From Bacteroidales bacterium SW299 (GTDB lineage: Bacteria; Bacteroidota; Bacteroidia; Bacteroidales; Bacteroidaceae): a stretch of DNA of 64,000 bases. Below the pieces are notes generated by a model, which saw nothing but the letters and a program-made list of their open reading frames with translations, was not told the origin of the DNA and made no database searches. Where the stretch lies: assembly GCA_019550975.1 (NCBI GenBank), contig SDWH01000020.1, positions 1 to 64,000 of the forward strand, written 5' to 3'. Below are positions 9,481 through 19,539 of this stretch, in pieces; the first letter of the stretch is position 1, and the number at the start of each line of letters is the position of its first letter. Made by a program: the position numbers and the translations under genes.

Positions 9481-9522
9481 TTCAACCCTTTTCTGTCAGC
9501 ATTCAAACCCTGAAAAACAGGA
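9481..9522 (+). promoter_or_regulatory. candidate HTCS operator, 21 bp direct repeat
   Basis: TTCAACCC...CTGTCAG at 9481 and TTCAAACCCTG...ACAG at 9502 form an imperfect direct repeat with a 21 bp period, two helical turns, upstream of the GH16 gene. AraC-type regulators typically bind such repeats. The role is inferred from position and spacing. Confidence 0.35.
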
Positions 9523-9625
9523 TTATACCCAATTTTACCAACAGCTTGGAAGCTGAATGTAATCTTTAGTTAACAGTAAAAGAGAAAGTGAAAATACATA
9601 ATGTTTAACCAAAAAACTATCGGTA

Positions 9626-10546
9626 ATGAAAACAGTAATTTTATTTCTATTATTCTTTTTGGGAGTAAATCTGCAATCGTGTTCGACAAATAATGAACCG
9701 GTAAAGCCTGATAATCCGGAAGAGGAAATCAAAGATGATAATGAAGGACAGGAGGAGGAACCTGAGCTGCCTGATGAGCAACCAGGAGAAGAAGATGAAC
9801 CCTCGAAACAGTGGAAGCTTGTGTGTACAGAAGATTTCAACACATTTGATAATTCTGTTTGGACAAAAGAGACTCATGAGCCTGGGTGGGTGAACAATGA
9901 ACTTCAGGAATATATTGAAGAGTGTGTAAGTGTCGGGAAAGACGGTGACAAGACAGTGCTTGTTTTGACTGCCAAGAGAGAAGGAGATAAATTTTATTCT
10001 GGTCGTGTAAACAGCAAAGGCAAGAAAAGTTTTCAATATGGTAAAGTAGAAGCAAGTATAAAACTCCCTAAAACAGCAAACGGATTATGGCCTGCATTTT
10101 GGATGATGGGCGACAACGATAGGCAGTGGCCTGCCTGTGGTGAGATTGATATAATGGAGATGGGAGAAAAAGCAGGCATAGCCAATAATACAACAGAAAC
10201 ATATATCAATACCGCAATTCATTATGGTCCTAATGTCGAAGGACATGAACAGGTATTCCAAACCAAGACAATGGAGAAAAGTCTACAGGATGGCAACTAT
10301 CATGTCTATTCTTTGGAGTGGAATGAAAATGAACTTATCGTAAAGGTTGATGATATATTAATTAAGACATTCAATATCGGACCTGACAGTGGTCGTTTTG
10401 AGTATTTTAATGATAAATTCTATTTATTGCTTAATCTTGCAGTTGGCGGAGATTTTCCAGGCATTACAGATCCGGCACAGATTACAGCATTGAAGGATGG
10501 AGAAAAAGCCCAAATGTTTATCGACTGGGTGAAAATATATAATTAA
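9626..10546 (+). CDS. GH16 endo-beta-glucanase lipoprotein
   Basis: This 306-residue protein has a lipoprotein signal (LQSC, Cys19), a strongly acidic linker (about 24-60) and a GH16 jelly-roll domain. The catalytic motif GEIDIMEMG supplies nucleophile Glu173, Asp175 and acid/base Glu178. The extra residue between Asp and Glu is the beta-bulge form of laminarinases and related subfamily 3 enzymes. It should cut beta-1,3 or mixed beta-1,3/1,4-glucan endo-wise at the cell surface, feeding the SusCD importer encoded directly downstream. The acidic stretch after the lipid Cys is consistent with surface export. Which glucan is preferred cannot be read from the sequence. Confidence 0.92.
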   Translation: MKTVILFLLFFLGVNLQSCSTNNEPVKPDNPEEEIKDDNEGQEEEPELPDEQPGEEDEPSKQWKLVCTEDFNTFDNSVWTKETHEPGWVNNELQEYIEECVSVGKDGDKTVLVLTAKREGDKFYSGRVNSKGKKSFQYGKVEASIKLPKTANGLWPAFWMMGDNDRQWPACGEIDIMEMGEKAGIANNTTETYINTAIHYGPNVEGHEQVFQTKTMEKSLQDGNYHVYSLEWNENELIVKVDDILIKTFNIGPDSGRFEYFNDKFYLLLNLAVGGDFPGITDPAQITALKDGEKAQMFIDWVKIYN

Positions 10547-10574
10547 TCTTAATACTATTACTTATTAAAAACTT

Positions 10575-13500
10575 ATGAGAAGATTAAACTACAAGTACAC
10601 ATTGTATTGCGGTACATTGTTTCTATCCCTTTTTGGAGGAATGCCGCAGTTGAATGCTGGGGTTACGGAAAATAATCTTTCAGTAATGCAACAAAGCCGA
10701 CAAGTGTCAGGTAATGTCAAAGATGCTATGGGAGCTATAATCGGTGCTTCTATTGTTGAAAAAGGTACTACCAACGGAACCATTACCGATATGGATGGTA
10801 ATTTTGTCTTGAATGTGCAACAGGGTGCTACACTGGTTATAAGTTTTGTAGGCTACAAAACAAAAGAAGTAAAAGTTGGTACTGCACCACTGGATATCAC
10901 CCTAGAGGAAGACAGCAAGGTTTTGAGTGAGGTCGTTGTTACCGCATTGGGTATCAAACGTGAACGTAAGGCACTTGGTTATGGTGTTGATGAAGTTAAG
11001 GGAGAGGCTTTGACAAAAGCTAAGGAGACTAATGTGATTAACTCTATGGCTGGTCGTGTTCCAGGTCTGGTTGTCAGTCAGACTGCAGGTGGTCCTTCAG
11101 GCTCTACACGTGTGCTTTTGCGTGGTAATACAGAAATGACAGGAAACAACCAACCTCTGTATGTCATTGATGGAGTACCTTTGGATAATACAAACTATGG
11201 CAGTGCCGGTACGGAAGGAGGTTATGACTTGGGTGACGGTATTTCAAGCATTAACCCTGATGATATAGAGAATATGTCTGTTCTTAAAGGTCCTGCTGCT
11301 TCAGCGTTGTATGGGAGCCGTGCCAGTCACGGTGTAATTCTTATCACAACAAAGAAGGCTAGCGGTAAGGATGGTGAACGTATGAGTGTTGAGTATAATG
11401 GTACAATGACATTTGAAACTCAACTTGCTAAATGGAACGAAGTTCAGCAAATATATGGTATGGGTAGTGATGGCACTTACAGTATAAATGCTGTTGCAAA
11501 CACAAATAAGAGTTGGGGACCAAAAGCCGACGGTTCAAATATGCTGGATTATTTTGATGGTGTTTCGCGTCCGTATTTGATAATTCCTGATAATGTATCA
11601 GGTTTTTTCCGTACAGGTTTGACTGCAACAAATACATTGACTTTAAGCTCAAGTCATGGAAAGTCGGGAGTACGTTTCACTTACACCGATATGCGTAATA
11701 AAGATATAGTTCCTAATACCAATATGAGCCGTAACATATTCAATTTGCGTGCCAATACGAGTATGGGAAAAGTAGATCTGGATTTCAGTACAAACTATAC
11801 ACGCGAATCGGTAAAGAACCGTCCGGCTCTTGGCGACAGCAAAGGTAATGTCGGTAAAAACCTTATGACTCTTGCCACTACATACGATCAGGAATGGCTG
11901 AAAACATATCAGGATGCAAATGGTGAATACTCTAATTGGAATGGTTTGGATCCATATAATGTAAACCCTTACTGGGATGTTTACAAAAACTCGAACCAAT
12001 CTGATAAAGACCAGTTCCGTTTCAATGGTAAGGCAATATGGAACGTTGCTGACCATTTTAAGCTTCAAGGTACTGTCGGAGCTGAATTCAACTGGTTTAA
12101 GTTTGAGGATTTCAAGGCTCCTACTACTCCTGGCTATGAAGCAGGCAGATTGCAGATAAGCAATTTCAGAAACCGTATGTACAACTTCGAAATGTTGGCT
12201 CTATATAACAACTCCTGGGGGGATTTCGATTTCAATGCGACATTGGGTGCCAACTTGTATAAAGTGAATAATGAGACTACAATCACTACAGCTCAGGATA
12301 TGAAGATACGTGAAACTGTGGCGCTCATGAGCTTTAATGAAACAAGTGTGGAACAGAATTATTACAGAAAGCAGATAAATTCTATTTATGGTGCAGTAAA
12401 TGTAGGATGGAGACACCTGATATATCTTGATGCTACATTGCGCGGAGACCGTTCTTCCACATTGCCTTTGAATAACAATACATATATCTATCCTTCATTC
12501 TCAGGTAGCTTTGTATTCTCTGAACTTATCAAGAATCACAATCTTCTGCCTTACGGTAAACTACGTGTTTCTTGGGCGCAGGTTGGTAGCGATACAGATC
12601 CTTATCAGTTGGGACTGGTATATACGAAATCTAAATTTACTTATCCAGGATATACTTTAGGTTCTATCAGTAACAGTACTATCCCTAATCGTGATTTAAA
12701 GCCTACAAGAACCAATTCATACGAAATGGGATTGGAATTGAAATTCCTGAATAACCGTATTGGTTTGGATTTTACTTATTATAATCAGACTAGTAAAAAC
12801 CAGATTATGGCGATGGCGAGTTCATGGGCTTCCGGTTATACATATCGTATGATTAACGCTGGAGAAATCCAGAATAACGGTATTGAAATAGCTTTGAACA
12901 CTCGTCCTATCCAGACAAAGGACTTTTCATGGGACTTGAACATCAACTTCTCCAAGAACAATAACAAGGTTAAGGAGTTGGTTGACGGTATTGATTTGTT
13001 CGAGCTGGAAAAGGCTACATGGCAGGATGTTCAGGTAGCAGCTGTAGTAGGAGAAAATTTTGGTTCTATCATTGGTCCTGATTTCAAACGCAATGAAAAT
13101 GGTGATATCTTGATTGATCCAAGCACCGGTTTGCCACAATACGACAATAGCAATCATATTTTGGGTAACGCTTCATGGGATTGGACAGGTGGTGTAGTAA
13201 CGAACTTCACATACAAGAATGTTTCACTTGCTGCTGTATTCGATATTAAGGTTGGCGCCGATTTGTATTCAATGTCTGCCCGTGCCGCATACGAATCCGG
13301 TAAAGCATTGGAAACATTGGAAGGACGCGAAGAATGGTATAAATCAGAAGAACAGCGTAAGGCTCTTGGTATCAGCGAAGCAAACTGGACACCTACAGGC
13401 GGTTTCATTGCCCCAGGTGTAATAGACAATGGTGACGGAACATATCGTCCTAACGATATTTACGTAAATCCTGAGGATTATTGGATGAATATCAGCCGTT

Positions 13501-13766
13501 ATGCACCGTCAATGTTCGTTTATGATAACTCGTATATCAAATGTCGTGAAATCACATTGAGCTATTCGTTACCAAAGACATGGTTGAAGAATAAGGTTCA
13601 AGGATTGACAGTGTCTTTCGTTGCACGTAATCCGTTTATCGTTTGGAAAAATATTCCTAATATCGATCCTGATTCGAACTATAACAATACTACAGGTATG
13701 GGTATGGAATATGGCTCATTGCCTTCACGTAAAAGCTATGGTTTCAATGTCAACGTTAAGTTCTAA
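10575..13766 (+). CDS. SusC-like TonB-dependent outer-membrane transporter
   Basis: This 1063-residue protein has a signal peptide (to about residue 29), an N-terminal carboxypeptidase-regulatory-like domain (VSGNVKDAMGAIIGASI...), a TonB box region (LSEVVVTALGIKRERKALGYG), a plug domain (VLLRGNTEMTGNNQPLYVIDGVPLDN part) and a long beta-barrel ending in aromatic-rich FNVNVKF. It imports the oligosaccharides released by the GH16 enzyme, using TonB energy, in complex with the SusD-like lid protein encoded 33 nt downstream. It follows the GH16 gene by 28 nt in the same operon. Length and layout are normal for the family. Confidence 0.96.
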   Translation: MRRLNYKYTLYCGTLFLSLFGGMPQLNAGVTENNLSVMQQSRQVSGNVKDAMGAIIGASIVEKGTTNGTITDMDGNFVLNVQQGATLVISFVGYKTKEVKVGTAPLDITLEEDSKVLSEVVVTALGIKRERKALGYGVDEVKGEALTKAKETNVINSMAGRVPGLVVSQTAGGPSGSTRVLLRGNTEMTGNNQPLYVIDGVPLDNTNYGSAGTEGGYDLGDGISSINPDDIENMSVLKGPAASALYGSRASHGVILITTKKASGKDGERMSVEYNGTMTFETQLAKWNEVQQIYGMGSDGTYSINAVANTNKSWGPKADGSNMLDYFDGVSRPYLIIPDNVSGFFRTGLTATNTLTLSSSHGKSGVRFTYTDMRNKDIVPNTNMSRNIFNLRANTSMGKVDLDFSTNYTRESVKNRPALGDSKGNVGKNLMTLATTYDQEWLKTYQDANGEYSNWNGLDPYNVNPYWDVYKNSNQSDKDQFRFNGKAIWNVADHFKLQGTVGAEFNWFKFEDFKAPTTPGYEAGRLQISNFRNRMYNFEMLALYNNSWGDFDFNATLGANLYKVNNETTITTAQDMKIRETVALMSFNETSVEQNYYRKQINSIYGAVNVGWRHLIYLDATLRGDRSSTLPLNNNTYIYPSFSGSFVFSELIKNHNLLPYGKLRVSWAQVGSDTDPYQLGLVYTKSKFTYPGYTLGSISNSTIPNRDLKPTRTNSYEMGLELKFLNNRIGLDFTYYNQTSKNQIMAMASSWASGYTYRMINAGEIQNNGIEIALNTRPIQTKDFSWDLNINFSKNNNKVKELVDGIDLFELEKATWQDVQVAAVVGENFGSIIGPDFKRNENGDILIDPSTGLPQYDNSNHILGNASWDWTGGVVTNFTYKNVSLAAVFDIKVGADLYSMSARAAYESGKALETLEGREEWYKSEEQRKALGISEANWTPTGGFIAPGVIDNGDGTYRPNDIYVNPEDYWMNISRYAPSMFVYDNSYIKCREITLSYSLPKTWLKNKVQGLTVSFVARNPFIVWKNIPNIDPDSNYNNTTGMGMEYGSLPSRKSYGFNVNVKF

Positions 13767-13799
13767 TTAATCCTAAATCATTTCAAAAAGAAATACACA

Positions 13800-15494
13800 A
13801 TGAAACGTTACAAATCATATATAAAAACAGCAATGTGCATGGCATTAGCACTTGCTTTTACAGCTTGCAGTGATGAATACATGAATGACATGAATACAGA
13901 CCCGTCGAAAGCTGAAAATATTGACCCAAATTCACAGTTGACTTTTGCCGAACTACAGACATACGGCGACCTTGGAATGATAGAAATATACCGAAGCTAT
14001 ATAGGTGCCTTTACGCAGCAGCTTATGGGATGTTGGAATACAACAAACTACGGAGGTCAGCACAAAATTGACAATAACGAAATGAATCGTTTTTGGACAA
14101 ATCTTTATACTACAGGAATCAAGAATCTTGTAGATGCTGAGGTAAAGACAGAAGGTGACGAGAACAAAGTGAACATACATGCCGCTGCTGTGATTTACAA
14201 AGTATATCTTATGTCTATCATAACAGATACATACGGTGATGCTCCATACTCAGAGGCAGCCAGAGGTTTTATCAGTGGTATAACAAGTCCACGTTATGAT
14301 ACACAAGAGGAAATCTACAACAGTTTCTTTACAGAACTGACTGAAGCCGCTGCCGCTTTAGACGATAAGAAAGATGAAATCACAGGTGATGTGATATTTA
14401 ATGGAGATATAAGAAAATGGAAAAAGCTTGCAAATTCTCTTCGTATGCGTTATGCTATGCGTATATCTGATGTTTCTCCACAGAAGGCGCAGGAAGAGTT
14501 TGAAAAGGCATTTACAGATCCTGCCGGCTATATGACAAGTGCTGATGATGACGCATTGATTGAATATATGGAGCTTACATTCAATTTTGGTCAGGAAGCA
14601 TATACAGATTACAGACGTAACGCTTTGTCACAGTTGTATTTTGGTAATGACCCTGCAAATAATCAGACTTATATCTGTTCTACTTTCTTCAATACTTTGA
14701 AGGACAATGACGACCCTCGTACTTTTGCACTTACCCGTTGTTATTTCGACAAGGGTCTGACTCAGTCAAATCCTAATAACCGTATTGATCTGACAGACGA
14801 AATGCTGGAACTGGGTGCACAGTTCAACCCTTCTAAACCGGGTGAATTCTGGTATGAACCATGGCCGGATAATGGATATTGGAGTGAAATTATAGCGGAC
14901 CTTAAAGAAAGGTATCCTGACAATACGAATTACTCAAATCCATGGTTACAGGATGCTACCCGTCCTAAATTGGCCCAGAATTTCCTTAAATCTGACAACC
15001 CAGGTGTTGTGATGACATACGCTGAGGTTGAGTTCCTATTGGCCGAGGCTAAGCTTAAAGGATGGAACGTAGGTGCTACATCTGTTGAGCAGCATTACGA
15101 AAATGGAGTTAAGGCTTCGATGGCATTTCTAGTTGATAACTATGATTGCGAAATTGACGATCAGGATATAAACGATTATATAGCAAATCACCCTATTTCT
15201 GCTCTTAGTGACGAAGGCAAGAAAGAAGCAATAAATACTCAGGCTTGGATTCTTCACTTCCATAATCTGTCAGAATGTTGGGCTAACATACGTCGTTCAG
15301 GATATCCAAAGCTGAAATCTCCTGCAGAATATGGTTATGCGGCAGACAAGCTTACTGGTGGATACGACATTCCTGTACGTTTGTGCTATCCTATACTTGA
15401 GTCTTCTTACAACAAGGAAGGTTATCAGGAAGCTTTGGACCGTATGGGTGGAACTAACAGTTGGAATATTCCTGTATGGTGGGATAAAGAATAA
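13800..15494 (+). CDS. SusD-like surface glycan-binding lipoprotein
   Basis: This 564-residue protein has a lipoprotein signal (ALAFTACSDE, Cys22) and the SusD/RagB features MNTDPSKAENIDPN near the N-terminus and TDTYGDAPYSEAARG near residues 140-155. SusD-like proteins form the hinged lid of the SusC barrel and bind the glycan. The sequence type resembles the SusD_2/SusD-RagB group found with beta-glucan loci. It lies between SusC and the second binding protein, in one operon with short gaps. Confidence 0.95.
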   Translation: MKRYKSYIKTAMCMALALAFTACSDEYMNDMNTDPSKAENIDPNSQLTFAELQTYGDLGMIEIYRSYIGAFTQQLMGCWNTTNYGGQHKIDNNEMNRFWTNLYTTGIKNLVDAEVKTEGDENKVNIHAAAVIYKVYLMSIITDTYGDAPYSEAARGFISGITSPRYDTQEEIYNSFFTELTEAAAALDDKKDEITGDVIFNGDIRKWKKLANSLRMRYAMRISDVSPQKAQEEFEKAFTDPAGYMTSADDDALIEYMELTFNFGQEAYTDYRRNALSQLYFGNDPANNQTYICSTFFNTLKDNDDPRTFALTRCYFDKGLTQSNPNNRIDLTDEMLELGAQFNPSKPGEFWYEPWPDNGYWSEIIADLKERYPDNTNYSNPWLQDATRPKLAQNFLKSDNPGVVMTYAEVEFLLAEAKLKGWNVGATSVEQHYENGVKASMAFLVDNYDCEIDDQDINDYIANHPISALSDEGKKEAINTQAWILHFHNLSECWANIRRSGYPKLKSPAEYGYAADKLTGGYDIPVRLCYPILESSYNKEGYQEALDRMGGTNSWNIPVWWDKE

Positions 15495-15532
15495 AAATCT
15501 AGTACACTAAACAATTTAAATTTCGTATTAAA

Positions 15533-16828
15533 ATGAAAAATATATATTGGATATTATTTATATTGCTCGGTGCAGGTTTCTCTTTTACATCTTGTAGTGA
15601 AGAAGAGCCATTTTCTACTGCAACAGCAGATGACGAGCCTCGTATCATAGCTCCTACGTTTCCGGAGCGTGACGCAAATGGTGGACTGGGAACTATTTCT
15701 GAAATAGACAGGGATGTATTGTTCTCAATAACGGTAACAACTACGCCTGCTGATTTCACTTCTGTGGTTTGGACTCTTGACGGTGAAGAAGTCGGAACAG
15801 AAAAGACGCTCGAGATGAATCTTAATGCCGGTGTTTATCATCTTAGGGTTGATGTCTCAACTCCTGTAGGAAAGACAACTTTCCGTGAAGGACTTGTAAA
15901 AATAAAAGCTTTGGCTGAAGATCCTCAGAGTGAAGAAGTAATATCAGAACGTATTGTCGCAACTGGAGGATGGGCACGTCTTAGTGGAACAAATCTTGAA
16001 AAGGTTGCAAAAGTAGCATTAAAGCAGATAAACATTGCCGAGTCTAAAACTAATCAGGAAGTGGAAATCTCTGATATAACATACGTGGAATCAGATGGTT
16101 ATATTGAATTTAAAATTCCTTCAGAATTGTCTGACGGTGAGTATCGTGTGGAATTTATAGATGTGGAAGGCAGTAGATACGGTGCTAATACAATGGATGT
16201 TACTTCCAAGCCGTTGATTACTGCAGGACCTGAAAACAAGCGTCCTGATGCTGAGTGGACTATTACCGGTTTGAATCTTGACAAGGTCGTTTCGTTGTCA
16301 TTGGGTGGAAATACAATCACTACATTCGTTGAACAGTATTCAACTCGTCTTACATTCATTTCACCTGCAATTGCAGACGGAGATTATGTATTGACAGGTA
16401 TATCCAAATCCGGAGAAAATGTTAGTTTCTTTATTGATGGTGAGATAAAGACAGAACTTGCAGTTACGGTAAAAGACTCTCCATTGGAAGTTGAATTATG
16501 GAATGGACATCATTATGTATCATGGGATTTACCTGAAGGTGATCCAAACAGGTTGTTTGATGCGGTGCAGAATGATGTGAAGAATTTGCCTGTAGGAACA
16601 AAATTAAAGGTATATTACTCAATTAAATCTGATGATAGCTATCATAAAATCAGATTCTCTTCCGGATGGTGGACAGAACTTCCCGGGTACCCTGAATTTG
16701 ATGTTTATGCGGACGGTGTTAGTGACATAATTATGTCACATGAGATACTTGACTTGTTGAATTCGCAAGATGGATTCCTTTGTGTAGGTTTCGGATATTA
16801 CGTTGATAGAATTACTTACGAAGAATAA
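15533..16828 (+). CDS. second surface glycan-binding protein (SGBP-B type)
   Basis: This 431-residue lipoprotein (signal FTSCSEEE, Cys21) has an acidic start, a PKD/Ig-like domain near residues 40-125 and IPT/TIG-like beta domains (ATGGWARLSGTNLEKVAKV and WTITGLNLDKVVSLSLGG). A C-terminal part rich in Trp and Tyr (WNGHHYVSWDLPEG, SSGWWTELPGYPEFDVYADG) could hold the sugar site. Such proteins lie directly after SusD, vary greatly in sequence and capture polymer at the cell surface. Function follows mainly from position and architecture. Confidence 0.8.
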   Translation: MKNIYWILFILLGAGFSFTSCSEEEPFSTATADDEPRIIAPTFPERDANGGLGTISEIDRDVLFSITVTTTPADFTSVVWTLDGEEVGTEKTLEMNLNAGVYHLRVDVSTPVGKTTFREGLVKIKALAEDPQSEEVISERIVATGGWARLSGTNLEKVAKVALKQINIAESKTNQEVEISDITYVESDGYIEFKIPSELSDGEYRVEFIDVEGSRYGANTMDVTSKPLITAGPENKRPDAEWTITGLNLDKVVSLSLGGNTITTFVEQYSTRLTFISPAIADGDYVLTGISKSGENVSFFIDGEIKTELAVTVKDSPLEVELWNGHHYVSWDLPEGDPNRLFDAVQNDVKNLPVGTKLKVYYSIKSDDSYHKIRFSSGWWTELPGYPEFDVYADGVSDIIMSHEILDLLNSQDGFLCVGFGYYVDRITYEE

Positions 16829-16857
16829 TTTATTAACCAAGAAAAAAATTGATAAAT

Positions 16858-19197
16858 ATGAATTTAAGAAAAGTATTATTGGTATCGTCAATAATAGGAA
16901 ATGCTGCCTGCTTCGTACAGGCGGCAACTCCTGTCAGTTTGACGAAAGATACAGAAATAGAGAAGAAGGTTGAAGCTACATTAGCGAGAATGACCTTGGA
17001 AGAAAAGGTCGGACAGATGACAGAACTGTCAATAGATGTTCTTGGCAATGTGGTGGGCGGAGAGTTCAAACTGGATAAGGAAAAAGTAAAAAATGCAATT
17101 GGAAAGTACAAGGTCGGATCTGTACTGAATGCTCCCGGACCGGTTGCTCAAAGCCGTGAGAAATGGAAAGAAATCATCGGTTATATTCAGGAAGTATCTA
17201 TGAAGGAAATAGGTATTCCTTGTATTTACGGCTTGGATCAGACTCATGGTACTACTTATACCCTTGGTGGAACGCTTTTCCCGCAGAATATCAATCTTGG
17301 TGCATCCTTTAATCCTGAACTGACATACGAGTCGGCCGTTATAACTGCATACGAGACACGAGCAAGCAACTGTCCTTGGACTTATTCACCAACGGTGGAT
17401 ATGGCAAGAGATCCTCGCTGGTCGCGTGTTTGGGAAAATTATGGGGAGGACTGTCTGGTTAATGCCATAATGGGCAGTGAGGCTGTTCGTGGTTTTCAGG
17501 GAGATGACCCTAATCATGTTTCAGAAGACCGTGTAGCTGCTTCTGTCAAGCATTACCTTGGTTACAGCATGTCCCGTACTGGTAAAGACCGTACTCCTGC
17601 ATATATATCAGAATCTGATTTGAGAGAGAAGTGTTTTGCTCCGTTTAAGGCTTGCGTAGAAACTGGTGCGCTGACAATAATGGTAAACAGTGCTTCCATT
17701 AATGGTGTGCCTGTGCATGCCAACAGGCAGTTACTCACAGAATGGCTTAAAGAAGATCTGGAATGGGACGGAATGTTGATTACCGACTGGGCGGATATTA
17801 ATAACCTATATACTCGTGAAAGAATAGCAGCCAACAAAAAGGAAGCTATTGAAATTGCCATCAATGCGGGTATCGATATGGCTATGGAACCTTACAATCT
17901 TGATTTCTGTACACTGTTGAAGGAATTGGTAGAAGAGGGAAGAGTGCCGATGAGTCGTATTGATGATGCCGTACGTCGTATTCTCCGTCTGAAATACCGT
18001 TTGGGACTTTTTGAAAAACCTAATACTGACTATAAGGATTATCCTAAATTCGGCAGTAAGGAACATGCCGCAATCGCACTTAGAGCAGCCGAAGAATCGG
18101 AAGTATTGCTGAAAAACAATAATAACATATTACCATTGGCAAAAGGTAAGAAAATCCTCGTGACAGGTCCTAATGCAAATTCAATGAGATGCCTTAACGG
18201 CGGATGGAGTTATACATGGCAAGGACATCTTGCCGACCGTTTTGCAGGTGAGTATAATACCATCTACGAAGCTGTAAGCAACAAGTTTGGCGCTGATTTG
18301 GTAACCCTAGAACAAGGAGTTACATACGTTGCCGAAGGAGCGTATTACGAAGAAAGCACTCCTGAAATAGAAAAAGCTGTGGCTGCAGCAAAGAATGTAG
18401 ATGTAATCATCGCATGTATAGGCGAAAATTCATATTGCGAGACTCCTGGAAATCTGGCAGACCTTGCAATCTCTGAAAACCAGCGTAACCTTGTTAAAGC
18501 TCTTGCTACGACAGGCAAGCCTATTGTTCTTGTAATAAATGGCGGTCGTCCACGTATTATAAGTGACATTGAACCTTTGGCAGACGGTGTAATCAATATC
18601 TTGTTGCCTGGTAATTATGGTGGAGATGCATTGGCAAATATCCTTGCCGGTGATGCAAATCCAAGTGCTAAGATGCCATATACATATCCAAGAAACCAAG
18701 CTGAACTTACTACATACGATTATCGTGTAAGCGAGGAAATGGATAAGATGGAAGGTGCATACGATTATGATGCTGTAATTTCTGTTCAATGGCCTTTCGG
18801 TTACGGTTTGAGTTATACTACTTTTGATTACAGGAATCTGCGTGTGAACAAAGATACTTTTACTGAAAACGAAAAACTGGAATTTACAATAGACGTTACA
18901 AATACTGGAAAGATTGCAGGTAAAGAAGTTGTAATGTTGTTCAGCAGCGATTTGGTAGCATCGCTCACACCAGAGAATCGCAGGCTGCGCGCATTCAAGA
19001 AAGTGGAATTACAGCCAGGTGAGACCAAAACTGTAACATTGACTATCAAAGGAAGTGATCTTGCTTTTGTAGGTGCTGACGGAAAATGGATACTTGAGAA
19101 AGGTGATTTCCGTATGCAGGTAGGAAATCAAGTCTTGAATATTAAATGTTCTGATACACATAAATGGGAAACTGCTAATATCTGTGTTAATAAATAG
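16858..19197 (+). CDS. GH3 beta-glucosidase
   Basis: I start this 779-residue protein at the ATG at 16858 rather than the TTG nine bases upstream. A signal peptide ([23 protein letters not shown]) is followed by the GH3 barrel ([33 protein letters not shown]), the nucleophile in LITDWADI (Asp310), the alpha/beta sandwich ([32 protein letters not shown]) and a C-terminal fibronectin-III-like domain ([16 protein letters not shown]). It should release glucose from the imported oligosaccharides in the periplasm. It is last in the locus and no clear terminator follows before the IS end at 19240. Confidence 0.93.
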   Translation: MNLRKVLLVSSIIGNAACFVQAATPVSLTKDTEIEKKVEATLARMTLEEKVGQMTELSIDVLGNVVGGEFKLDKEKVKNAIGKYKVGSVLNAPGPVAQSREKWKEIIGYIQEVSMKEIGIPCIYGLDQTHGTTYTLGGTLFPQNINLGASFNPELTYESAVITAYETRASNCPWTYSPTVDMARDPRWSRVWENYGEDCLVNAIMGSEAVRGFQGDDPNHVSEDRVAASVKHYLGYSMSRTGKDRTPAYISESDLREKCFAPFKACVETGALTIMVNSASINGVPVHANRQLLTEWLKEDLEWDGMLITDWADINNLYTRERIAANKKEAIEIAINAGIDMAMEPYNLDFCTLLKELVEEGRVPMSRIDDAVRRILRLKYRLGLFEKPNTDYKDYPKFGSKEHAAIALRAAEESEVLLKNNNNILPLAKGKKILVTGPNANSMRCLNGGWSYTWQGHLADRFAGEYNTIYEAVSNKFGADLVTLEQGVTYVAEGAYYEESTPEIEKAVAAAKNVDVIIACIGENSYCETPGNLADLAISENQRNLVKALATTGKPIVLVINGGRPRIISDIEPLADGVINILLPGNYGGDALANILAGDANPSAKMPYTYPRNQAELTTYDYRVSEEMDKMEGAYDYDAVISVQWPFGYGLSYTTFDYRNLRVNKDTFTENEKLEFTIDVTNTGKIAGKEVVMLFSSDLVASLTPENRRLRAFKKVELQPGETKTVTLTIKGSDLAFVGADGKWILEKGDFRMQVGNQVLNIKCSDTHKWETANICVNK

Positions 19198-19450
19198 CAT
19201 TGTCTGATTGCTTTTAACGAGCCTGGTCATTTTGAAATTGTAGATTCCAAAACGAAGTGCAACGTTTTGGTCTTTAAAAGTAGTAGATTCAAGGAGGAAA
19301 GTGTTAACTTTGCCTCGTGAATCAAAGAGGAGGCGAGCTCTGCTGAGGAGCAACTCAACCAAGCAATAGATTCATGTACCACACTGAAATAGTGTAAAGG
19401 AGCGAGGCTGTCTGATTTCAGCCCCGCTTTCATTATTTTAGGAGGTACGT

Positions 19451-19522
19451 ATGGCTAAGAAAACCTTTCCCTGTGGCAATGCAAAAAAACAAAAAGGGAG
19501 ACCGAAGTCTCCCCAAGATTAA
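19451..19522 (+). CDS. 23-residue basic mini-ORF in the IS30 leader
   Basis: ATG at 19451 is preceded by AGGAGGTACGT, an unusually strong Shine-Dalgarno sequence for Bacteroidetes. It opens a frame encoding MAKKTFPCGNAKKQKGRPKS plus PQD. It ends 17 nt before the transposase ATG. It could be a leader peptide coupling or limiting transposase translation. No homologue is known to me, and it may be fortuitous. Confidence 0.3.
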   Translation: MAKKTFPCGNAKKQKGRPKSPQD

Positions 19523-19539
19523 TTAACCTTGTATTGCTT

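Larger units (their letters stand above)
5258..19239. mobile_element. 14 kb beta-glucan utilisation locus bounded by IS30 halves
   Basis: Six genes in one orientation (regulator, GH16, SusC, SusD, second binding protein, GH3) fill the space between the right end of one IS30 part and the left end of the other. Joining 20142 to 4840 would restore a full transposase gene, so this segment plus one IS copy forms a closed circle on paper. The gene order matches, from memory, the mixed-linkage beta-glucan locus described in Bacteroides ovatus. Confidence 0.6.

Noticed and set aside
5258..19239. Conventional composite transposon with two full IS copies
   Set aside because: Each side has only one half of the IS, and the halves are complementary at a single codon, which a simple composite would not give.
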